Of a stretch of 64,000 nucleotides of DNA, positions 26,808 to 34,027 are shown in pieces. Source of the stretch: Cyanobacteria bacterium SZAS LIN-3. GTDB lineage: Bacteria; Cyanobacteriota; Vampirovibrionia; Obscuribacterales; Obscuribacteraceae. The DNA is taken from positions 124,001-188,000 of the forward strand of contig JAFEAV010000001.1 of assembly GCA_018266215.1 (NCBI GenBank), written 5' to 3'. A program made the position numbers and the translations under genes. The notes beneath the pieces were generated by a model, which saw nothing but the letters and a program-made list of their open reading frames with translations, was not told the origin of the DNA and ran no database searches. Positions within the stretch are counted from its first letter, which is position 1. The number at the start of each line of letters is the position of its first letter.

Positions 26808-28964
26808 TTGTCAAGCCGAGCAATCGAGCACACAAATCACTCGGCGCAAAGTGCGTCCCAGGGCCAATCCGAGGCCCATCTGACGGTGCTCAACCGGCTG
26901 GCGGTCGGGCTTTCGCCGGACGCAGGGCTCGTGACAATGCTCATATCTCTTTTAAACCTGGCCCACCGCGGCCTGCAACCGGCCGGTTTGAAAGGCGGGG
27001 CGAGCATTCTATTAGAAATGATGAGGTCGCGGTTTTTTCCGGGCGTCGCAATCATCCCCGACGCCACAGCCTTTGCCCAACATTGCTGTGATTTTTTGAA
27101 TCAGTTGGCCGCACTGGAAGAGGGCCGCTGCCTGGCCCTGGTAGAGGAGCTTGAGGGACAGCTCCGGCGTTGCGCCGCGAGCAAGCGTTCTAAAATTCGC
27201 ACGCCCGAAGCCCTGACTGCGGCTATAGGAGGCGACGCGCTGGCGGCCGGCTGGACCAGGGAATTTCTCAATGCCCCGGAAAACTCTCTTTCAAAAACCC
27301 AGTTTTTTACCCCGGCCTGGATCGCCACTTACCTCTGCGAAGAAGCGCTGGTGGACAAACTTGATGGCTCCCCTTTTTCTATCCTGGACCCGGCCTGCGG
27401 CGCCGGACATCTCCTGGTCCAGGCCCTCAACGTCGCCGCCGCAGATGTAGCCGCGGCAGACCGTCCGGCAAAATTGCAAGAGCTGCTCGGTCAATCTATA
27501 TTTGGTCTGGATGTGGACCGGGAGCTTTTGCAGCTGGCCGCCTTCAGTCTCTACCTGACGGCGCGCGATCTGCTTGGCGCCAGAGCACCCATTGAATTGC
27601 CTCAACCAAACTTATTTTGCCTCAAGGCTCCCCTCGGCTCCCTGATATTGACCGGGGAAAGAGGGACACAAGACCGCCCGGAGGGGCTGCCGACGAGCTT
27701 TGACGGCGTGATCATGAATCCGCCCTATCTTTCCACCCGCACCATGGATGATACCACCGCCGCCTTCCTCAAGGAGCACTATCCCAGCTCCAGCGGCGAC
27801 CTCTATACCGCCTTCATGCAGCTGGCCATGAGCTTTCTCAAGGAGGGCGGCAGACTGAGCACAATCGTTCAGCAGAGTTTTCTTTCCATTACGCGTTACC
27901 GCGCGTTTCGCCTTGAACTTTTGCAAAACCACACCCTCACCGCCTGCGTGCAACTGGGGACCGGTGCCTTTCCCTCCAGGCCGGGGGAAAAGGTCAACAA
28001 TGCGGTAATCACAGTACAGAAAAAGAAAGCACGGGACGACGACCAGATAGCCTTCCAGCGCCTGCAGGGCAAGAGCGACCACATAGATGTGATCGCATCC
28101 AGGCTGAGCGCTCAAAGCAAATCGACCATCTCCTACGGCCGAGCCAGGAGCCTGATTACAAGCATCGCCGGGCAGCCTTTTGCTTTTCACTGCCCGCAGG
28201 AGATTGCCTCCATTTTTTCCAACTATCCCTGCCTTGCCGACCTGAGTGCAGATTTTGTCCTCACCAATGGTCTCTTCACCTGCGACAACAAGCGCTTCGT
28301 CAAATCAGCGGCGGAGCTGGCCGGATTGGTGCAGGAATCGCCGGCGGACTACGTACCCTACGATAAGGGCGGCGGCCAGAAGTGGTATCACGAGACAGAC
28401 TACCGGCTGCGCTGGGTCAATAACGGCGAGGAGATTCGCCGCTTTCGCGTTGAACGCGGGCAGTCGCGCCGCCTGCCCGGCGAAGCCTTCTATTTCAAGC
28501 CCGGCCTGACCTATTCATATATAGGCACAAGCGGTTTCTGCGCCAGGCTGCTGAGCGAAGGAGCCATATTCGACATCGCCAGCTCGGCGCTTTTCACCGA
28601 GCGCTATCACTTGCTCTATATGCTCGGCTGGTTAAACTCGGCCCTGGTAGCTTATCTTCTCAGTATTCTCAACCCGACGATAAACTTTCAAATAGGCGAT
28701 CTGCGCAAGTTGCCTTTTAAAACGCCGTCCGCCGAGCTGGAAAACAAAGTGGCGAAACTGGCCGAGGAAGCCGTTGCCATAGCACGCTCGCTTAAAACTT
28801 CGGGGCTGTCGCAGTCTGCCGCCCGGACCGCATCAGAGCGTGAACAGGCACTGCAGGCCGAAATAGACGAGCTGATTTTTGCCCACTACGGCCTGAGTAA
28901 AGCAGCGCAAAAGGCTGTACTCAGCGATCCCTGGGTGCAAAAAAGTCGCAGACCGCTCGGATAA
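26808..28964 (+). CDS. PglX-like adenine-specific DNA methyltransferase (orphan)
   Basis: 718 residues. An N-terminal helical region precedes a class gamma N6-adenine methyltransferase core: motif I DPACGAGHLLVQA (about residue 195), FGLDVDRELLQLAAFSLYLT, and catalytic motif IV NPPY (about 305). The C-terminal part has the block YDKGGGQKWYH...WVNNGEEIRRF found in BREX PglX and Eco57I-like enzymes, where it belongs to the target-recognition half. There is no PD-(D/E)xK nuclease motif I can see, and no pglZ, brxC, brxL or other restriction gene around. It is shorter than BREX PglX (about 1200 residues). The TTG start at 26808 is tentative. It is divergent from gltA, 114 bp apart. Confidence 0.85.
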   Translation: MSSRAIEHTNHSAQSASQGQSEAHLTVLNRLAVGLSPDAGLVTMLISLLNLAHRGLQPAGLKGGASILLEMMRSRFFPGVAIIPDATAFAQHCCDFLNQLAALEEGRCLALVEELEGQLRRCAASKRSKIRTPEALTAAIGGDALAAGWTREFLNAPENSLSKTQFFTPAWIATYLCEEALVDKLDGSPFSILDPACGAGHLLVQALNVAAADVAAADRPAKLQELLGQSIFGLDVDRELLQLAAFSLYLTARDLLGARAPIELPQPNLFCLKAPLGSLILTGERGTQDRPEGLPTSFDGVIMNPPYLSTRTMDDTTAAFLKEHYPSSSGDLYTAFMQLAMSFLKEGGRLSTIVQQSFLSITRYRAFRLELLQNHTLTACVQLGTGAFPSRPGEKVNNAVITVQKKKARDDDQIAFQRLQGKSDHIDVIASRLSAQSKSTISYGRARSLITSIAGQPFAFHCPQEIASIFSNYPCLADLSADFVLTNGLFTCDNKRFVKSAAELAGLVQESPADYVPYDKGGGQKWYHETDYRLRWVNNGEEIRRFRVERGQSRRLPGEAFYFKPGLTYSYIGTSGFCARLLSEGAIFDIASSALFTERYHLLYMLGWLNSALVAYLLSILNPTINFQIGDLRKLPFKTPSAELENKVAKLAEEAVAIARSLKTSGLSQSAARTASEREQALQAEIDELIFAHYGLSKAAQKAVLSDPWVQKSRRPLG

Positions 28965-28970
28965 GGCTGA

Positions 28971-29912
28971 TTAGCGCCTTACGCGATTGGGTCGGATAAT
29001 CGGTTGATTGCTTTCACGGTCATACGGGTCCGAACCACCGTCGTTAGGCCGGGTCCTGGACTGGCCGCCCTCATAGAGGAAGCGCAGTGGCGTGCGCATA
29101 TTGCCGTGCCAGCGGGCATTGGCCACATCGGCCTTGTCTTCCGCAGGCAGCTGAGCGACCGGATAACGATAAGTCGAACGGTTCGGGCCATCCCAGCAGA
29201 GGAAGGGCGCCAGAGTCGTACTGGGCGGATTGGTATTGAGCGGGACGGCCATGTCTCGCACAACAAATCGTTGCCCTGTCTGAGGATCGAGGTCGATAGC
29301 CGTAATTTGCTTGCCGACATTATTGACGAGATTGGCTTCCAGAGGGCGCTCAGCATTGAGCTGGGCCTGGTTGGCGGCGCGCTCGGCGGCGGGACGGTCG
29401 GTGCGCAACAGATCCACTACGTGCTTCATCTGCTGCTCGCTGATGGGATTTTCGGGAGTGGAGCGGAAGACCATAAAGACGTCTTTCTGGTTGGGGTCGG
29501 TCTTGGGTTTGCGCACGGCAAATTCTGAGATATGACCGGCGGCGTCACGGTCCACATAAGCGTCCATGATGGCCCCGAAGCGCTGATTGTCGTGATAGAC
29601 ATATTCGCTCGTGCCGACGCGGTTACCGCGGCTGTCAAACTTTTGTACTGCATGAATAGGTCGAATCTGCTCGGTGCGACCATCAGCGCCAATCAAATCT
29701 GACTTGGGCTGGATGTAATCCATGATACGAGTGCTTACATCAGGCCTCGGACTGCCGCCCTGTTGCTGAGTCTGCTCGAAGCGACCGTCACCGGAATAGG
29801 CCTGCTGCCGCGCCTGCTGCTCAAACCGGCCGGCCGGCGCATCGGGATTATTGGCATAAAAGATGGCCTGCCGTTCCCTGTAATCGTTCTCTTCGTTGCC
29901 AAAAACGCCCAT
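28971..29912 (-). CDS. Hypothetical protein, Gln/Arg/Pro-rich
   Basis: 313 residues with no signal peptide or membrane helix. The first 60 residues are Gln/Ala/Gly-rich (RFEQQARQQAYSGDGRFEQ, a small internal repeat of RFEQ), and the middle (about 80-240) has a regular globular pattern with EYVYHDNQRFGAIMDAY and a long helix rich in Ala, Arg and Asn. The C-terminus is basic and disordered (PIIRPNRVRR). AGGAGATCATCC precedes the ATG, a strong ribosome site. It converges on the methyltransferase gene, 6 nt between stops. Not recognised. Confidence 0.75.
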   Translation of the reverse strand: MGVFGNEENDYRERQAIFYANNPDAPAGRFEQQARQQAYSGDGRFEQTQQQGGSPRPDVSTRIMDYIQPKSDLIGADGRTEQIRPIHAVQKFDSRGNRVGTSEYVYHDNQRFGAIMDAYVDRDAAGHISEFAVRKPKTDPNQKDVFMVFRSTPENPISEQQMKHVVDLLRTDRPAAERAANQAQLNAERPLEANLVNNVGKQITAIDLDPQTGQRFVVRDMAVPLNTNPPSTTLAPFLCWDGPNRSTYRYPVAQLPAEDKADVANARWHGNMRTPLRFLYEGGQSRTRPNDGGSDPYDRESNQPIIRPNRVRR

Positions 29913-30153
29913 TGGATGATCTCCTAAACCTTAAAATGGTCAGACATTACATACCCCTAAATTGTGGTCTCAAAACCTCAAAAGGGCATGTGGGTCAGGC
30001 GGGGCGGTCCAATGCATGGGGAGTTGCAGGAGCCTGAGACATTAGTTCGCGGATGGGGTTCCAGTCCTTAATATCACACCCAGTCTAGCTAAAACGCCCA
30101 ACTGAGTCAGTGGGAAGACTACGAAGATATTGATTAAATTGAGGGACGGGGCC

Positions 30154-30885
30154 TCAGTTAAGGTCGATTTGCACGGCTTTTTCTATGCGCACGTCCAGAT
30201 CGACCGTGCCCGGAGAGCCGCCGGGGGTCAGCTCAAAAGCAAGACTGTAGGCCAGGACATTGACGCCGCCGGCATGGGCGCGGCGCAGGGCCTCGGCGTA
30301 GAGCGGATCGATGTGCTGGGCCGGTTTGAAGAGACTGGCGTCGCGGCGGGCAACGACATAAAACTGCAGCGCCTTGTAGCCCTGCCGCAGCCCTTCACCG
30401 AGGGTGGTCAGATGCTTGCGTCCGCGCTCGGTTTTTGCGTCGGGGAAGAGGGCCACGCCCTGATCAAGATAGGTCGTCGATTTAACCTCGACCAGGCAGT
30501 GAGCGGGATCTCCGGCAGCGCCGGTCAAAAGAAAATCAAAGCGAGAGTCTGAAAAAGAATGCTCGGCCGTGGCTTCACTGTAGTGAGCCAGCGGCTCGAT
30601 TAAGGACGCCTTAAATGCTTCATGGAAGAGCTTATTGGCCAGGGCCGATTCCACCAGAACCAGCGAATCTCTGGTCTCGACAAATTGAAGAGTCCAGGGC
30701 AGCTTGCGTTTAGGATTGGGCGAGAGGGCCAGTAAGACCTTCATCCCGGGCTCGTTTATACCCATCATGCTGCCCGGATTGGGACAGTGCACGGTGATCA
30801 TTTCACCACCGGGCATCTCAACGTCGGCGAGGAAGCGCTTGTAGCGCTTGATCAAAGTCGCCTCGGTAAGTCCCTTAAGCAGCAC
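30154..30885 (-). CDS. sfsA: SfsA, sugar fermentation stimulation protein
   Basis: 243 residues, full length for the family. The OB-like N-terminus opens with LTEATLIKRYKRFLADVE and continues with HCPNPGSMMG, both highly conserved; the C-terminal half has the nuclease-like core RFDFLLTG...CLVEVKSTT. SfsA was named for stimulating maltose metabolism in E. coli and has a predicted DNA- or nucleic-acid-binding and nuclease fold; its biochemical role is still unclear. GTG start 15 nt after the MlaC-like gene stop, so it is probably the last gene of that operon. Confidence 0.93.
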   Translation of the reverse strand: MLLKGLTEATLIKRYKRFLADVEMPGGEMITVHCPNPGSMMGINEPGMKVLLALSPNPKRKLPWTLQFVETRDSLVLVESALANKLFHEAFKASLIEPLAHYSEATAEHSFSDSRFDFLLTGAAGDPAHCLVEVKSTTYLDQGVALFPDAKTERGRKHLTTLGEGLRQGYKALQFYVVARRDASLFKPAQHIDPLYAEALRRAHAGGVNVLAYSLAFELTPGGSPGTVDLDVRIEKAVQIDLN

Positions 30886-30900
30886 GTCCAGCCGGTATCT

Positions 30901-31602
30901 TCAGTCGATTAAATCAATTGTGCGGGCACTGGTTTTAAGCGGCGCATCGGCAACACCAACGGCATCGCCACCACCGGCGCCACCATCCGTTTTACCCTTG
31001 CCCTTGAGCCAGGAGATCATTTCGGCATAGCCGCCCTTGGCCTGATGAGCCTGTATCCGCTCTTTCAGACGCGTAAGCAAATCATTTTTGTCCACGGCCA
31101 GACTGACGATTTTGGGATTGCTGCCGCACAACTGCCAGAGCAGCGGCTCGCACTTATGGCCCAGGGTGAGGTTTGTCGTCACGATTGTATCGGAGCCCTT
31201 TTTAGACTCACTGACAAAAGTTACTGCGCCCTTGCCAAAAATCTTTCTCCAGCGCGGGTAGTAACGAGTCTGCACCAGGCTCTCAATAGTTGAGGTCAGG
31301 TCTTCACGCTGGGCGGCGGTGAGCGTTTGCCACTGGGCCTTGCCGACACTGCGCTGGGCAATCTGTCTGTAGTCAATCAGATCCGAGGCGGCAATCAGGT
31401 TGACCTTGCCGGAGCGGCCAACTTTTACCTGCCGGTCCATCTGGAAAGATTGCAAAAGTCTCTGCACATTGGACCAGGCGGCGGAGCCCGTGGCGGCCTG
31501 CGGCTCTTCGGCCACGGCCGGAAGGGCCATGGCGGTCAGCAATGAAGCACCAGCAAAAGCTTGCTGCAGCGACCGAATAAATGACCTGGAGGATGTATTC
31601 AA
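30901..31602 (-). CDS. MlaC/Ttg2D-family periplasmic phospholipid-carrier-like protein
   Basis: 233 residues. A signal peptide (about 1-31, ending near VAEE) is followed by a typical MlaC core with FQMDRQVKVGRSGKVN, LIDYRQIAQRSVGKAQW, then LVQTRYYPRWRKIFG and a strand set ending before a long helix. MlaC carries phospholipids between outer and inner membranes. The last 45 residues (KGKTDGGAGGGD onward) are a low-complexity tail not seen in E. coli MlaC. Neighbours upstream are a STAS protein and an ABC-2 transporter, not MlaE/MlaD. Confidence 0.82.
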   Translation of the reverse strand: MNTSSRSFIRSLQQAFAGASLLTAMALPAVAEEPQAATGSAAWSNVQRLLQSFQMDRQVKVGRSGKVNLIAASDLIDYRQIAQRSVGKAQWQTLTAAQREDLTSTIESLVQTRYYPRWRKIFGKGAVTFVSESKKGSDTIVTTNLTLGHKCEPLLWQLCGSNPKIVSLAVDKNDLLTRLKERIQAHQAKGGYAEMISWLKGKGKTDGGAGGGDAVGVADAPLKTSARTIDLID

Positions 31603-31648
31603 TTAAGTTGCCTCTGACTACGGTTGATAAGACACTGTTGCCGACCAA

Positions 31649-32692
31649 CTACATGGTGGCCTTGTTTCGAGTGAGAAGCCCCCGGGCAATGAGTAAACCA
31701 CCAATCGACCAACCGAGCAATAAGAGAATATCACGGACAAAGTCCGCGGGCGTGCCAAGCATTACACCCTTAAACATATCGGCTGCGTAATACATAGGCA
31801 GAGCATAAGCCAGTCTTTGTTCCCACATTGACATGGCCTTAATGGGCGAAATAATACCTGAAACAAACATCAAAGAAACGCCAAGAATCGTCACCGTCAT
31901 CGTGTAAACCCGAATAGTCTTCAGGACGCAGGCAAAGCACAAACCAATACTGGCGAAGGTAAAGACCGACAGGATAGTTACCCCAATAAGGCCCCCCAAA
32001 TTGTGCCCGAGGGTATAGCCGACCAGGGGGGAAGTGACAGCCATGGCCATCCACAAGACCAGGGAAGCCTCGGTCGTGACCGTGATCATTTTGGCCACAA
32101 TCGCCGCATCCAGACCCTGGGGCGCCAGCACTATCTGGCGATAGGTTTTCTCCATCCATTCATAGATCCAGCTAAATCCAAGATTCATCGAAGCCAGGAC
32201 GTAGCACAAATAGGCCACCAGACCGGCCGATATATAGTCGCGCAGACCAAAATCCACATGCACAAGGGAATTTGAATGAATAGGCAAATTGAGCTCATCG
32301 GTGCCCGACGTCAAAACAGCGAGCAGGCCGGTGCTTATCTGCTGATCTATAAGAGGATTGTTGCCGCCGGTCAATATTTCTACCGAGTCCTCCAGCGGGT
32401 CCTGGGAAACATTAGCCAGGGCGACAATATTTTGATCAGCCAGATCGCGCTTGGCCTGTTCCAGATTTTGATAGACATTGACCTTGAACCGTTTGGTGGC
32501 GGTCAAATTTTTGGAAAGGTCGCTGATGCCGGCCGGATCGTATAAACCAAAAGGCATATTGTCGGCACCGGACATGGTGCCGCCGACACAGACAAGAATC
32601 AATATCGCCATCAAAACACTGGCAATAAAATAAAGCGGCCGCCGAGTCCACTGCAGCAGATCTTTTTGAATAATGGCCAATACCGCGTGCAT
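31649..32692 (-). CDS. ABC-2 type transporter permease
   Basis: About 347 residues. One helix at 20-40, a large extracytoplasmic domain (about 45-165), then five helices, the ABC-2 (DrrB/YhiH/LinK) topology used in export of drugs, lipids or polymers. The helix run includes LGFSWIYEWMEKTYRQ and LVAYLCYVLASMNLG. The ATG at 32692 shares one base with the ATPase stop; a GTG three bases earlier is also possible. The pair is followed by an MlaC-like carrier, which suggests a lipid substrate, by inference. Confidence 0.88.
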   Translation of the reverse strand: MHAVLAIIQKDLLQWTRRPLYFIASVLMAILILVCVGGTMSGADNMPFGLYDPAGISDLSKNLTATKRFKVNVYQNLEQAKRDLADQNIVALANVSQDPLEDSVEILTGGNNPLIDQQISTGLLAVLTSGTDELNLPIHSNSLVHVDFGLRDYISAGLVAYLCYVLASMNLGFSWIYEWMEKTYRQIVLAPQGLDAAIVAKMITVTTEASLVLWMAMAVTSPLVGYTLGHNLGGLIGVTILSVFTFASIGLCFACVLKTIRVYTMTVTILGVSLMFVSGIISPIKAMSMWEQRLAYALPMYYAADMFKGVMLGTPADFVRDILLLLGWSIGGLLIARGLLTRNKATM

Positions 32693-33687
32693 CACCGCGC
32701 CTCGCTTTTAGCCAGAGCCAGGAAGACTTCTTCCAGATTGGGCTCGCCTGTGGCAAAGGTATGAAACTCTATATTTTCAGCGCTGAGACCATCAAAAATC
32801 GATCGTAAATAGGCACTGAGTTCGGTGCCTTCCGGCTGACTTATATAAACTGTATTGCGCAGGGGATCCAGATTGACGGTAACTTTGAGAGCGGCGGCCA
32901 GACGATCAAGTTTGGCTTTTATCTCGGCGCTTGCAACAGCCACATCTTCGGAGAGTTTAAACGAGATGCCGCGCAGGTCATGTATTTTCCTCGCCAGTTC
33001 GCGCACTGTGCCTTCGGCCACAAGCTTGCCTTCGCGAATGATGCCGATGCGATCAGCAAGAAGCTCGGCTTCCTCAAGATAATGCGTGGTCAAAAGTATG
33101 GCCACGCCACTCTTTTTGAGCTCCTTCAAAGTGGCCCAGATCTGGCGCCGGGAGGCCGGGTCGAGACCGACTGTGGGCTCATCCATAAAGAGCACTTTGG
33201 GAGATTTGATCAGAGCGCAGGCAATGGCCAGACGACGCTGCATGCCACCCGACAGGTTTCCGGCCCGGTCCTTAGCCCGGTCCTGCAGTCCTGCGCTGGT
33301 GAGCAGCTCATTAATGCGCGCCGCTATTGCGGCTTTCGGCAGATGATAAAGTTCGGCCAGAAATTTCAAATTTTCGTAGCAGGTCAGCTCGTTGTAGAGC
33401 GATATGTCCTGGGAAACGACACCGAAGAAGGCTTTGATTTTTTCACTCTGGCGCACGCCGCTGAAGCCGCAAATCTGGAAGTCTCCGGAAGTCGGCGCCA
33501 GCAGAGTCGTGAGCATGCTGATAGTGGTGGTTTTGCCCGCACCATTGTCGCCAAGCAGGGCGTAAAGCTCGCCGGGAGCAATGGAAAAATTGAGATTGTC
33601 CACGGATACGCGCGTGCCAAACTTACGGGTCAACCCCTGGGCCACAACGGCCGGCGGCTCTTGCACACTGGGACTGGAAGGATCCAA
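32692..33687 (-). CDS. ABC-2 type transporter ATPase
   Basis: 331 residues. Walker A LGDNGAGKTT (about 44-53), Q-loop, signature LSGGMQRRLAIA (about 145), Walker B VLFMDEPTVGLD and H-loop histidine in LLTTHYLEEAELLADRI. The C-terminal 90 residues are the extra domain of the DrrA/CcmA-like class. TTG start at 33687 with AAAGG upstream. It works with the permease encoded next, to which it is translationally coupled. Confidence 0.92.
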   Translation of the reverse strand: MDPSSPSVQEPPAVVAQGLTRKFGTRVSVDNLNFSIAPGELYALLGDNGAGKTTTISMLTTLLAPTSGDFQICGFSGVRQSEKIKAFFGVVSQDISLYNELTCYENLKFLAELYHLPKAAIAARINELLTSAGLQDRAKDRAGNLSGGMQRRLAIACALIKSPKVLFMDEPTVGLDPASRRQIWATLKELKKSGVAILLTTHYLEEAELLADRIGIIREGKLVAEGTVRELARKIHDLRGISFKLSEDVAVASAEIKAKLDRLAAALKVTVNLDPLRNTVYISQPEGTELSAYLRSIFDGLSAENIEFHTFATGEPNLEEVFLALAKSEAR

Positions 33688-33714
33688 CGATTACCTTTGA
33701 TTTTTATTGCGCAT

Positions 33715-34011
33715 CTAGCACATGGGTGCGGAAGCGGCGTTACCGGGTGCGCCACAGGCACGCATCAAACTGTCTATATGAGCTACTTTCAGGACTTTGT
33801 ATTGAGGGGGCTGCAAATTGACGAAGCGCACCTGCGCCTTGTGCGATTCAGCACGCAGCAGAAGCTCTTCCAGCCATTCCAGGCCGTCCACAGAGATGAA
33901 GTTGCAGGCGCCAAAATCAAGCTCCAGATCGGTCTGCCCCTGGGCAAGCAGCATATCGACATGGTCCAGGCCTTTTTCCAGAGCACCCATGATTCTTACT
34001 TTTTCTGCCAT
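33715..34011 (-). CDS. STAS-domain protein (MlaB / anti-sigma antagonist-like)
   Basis: 98 residues from ATG 34011, which has a strong GAGGAG 8 nt upstream; a longer frame reading upstream lacks a site. The fold runs through LELDFGACNFISVDGLEWL, where the serine in FISVDG occupies the phospho-site position of SpoIIAA, then HKAQVRFVNLQPPQYKVLKV. It could be a regulatory antagonist of an anti-sigma factor, but no kinase lies nearby. The position just before an ABC transporter with an MlaC-like partner makes an MlaB-type subunit a good alternative. Confidence 0.85.
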   Translation of the reverse strand: MAEKVRIMGALEKGLDHVDMLLAQGQTDLELDFGACNFISVDGLEWLEELLLRAESHKAQVRFVNLQPPQYKVLKVAHIDSLMRACGAPGNAASAPMC

Positions 34012-34027
34012 GTGTTTGTCTCCTCGA

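Noticed and set aside
26808..28964. A full BREX system around the PglX-like gene
   Set aside because: No pglZ, brxA/B/C or brxL on either side; neighbours are citrate synthase and a hypothetical gene.
29935..30130. GC-rich stretch between sfsA and the hypothetical gene, examined for an SRP-type or other small RNA
   Set aside because: It contains GTCAGG but not the conserved GGAAG tetraloop region, and no stable hairpin of the expected shape.
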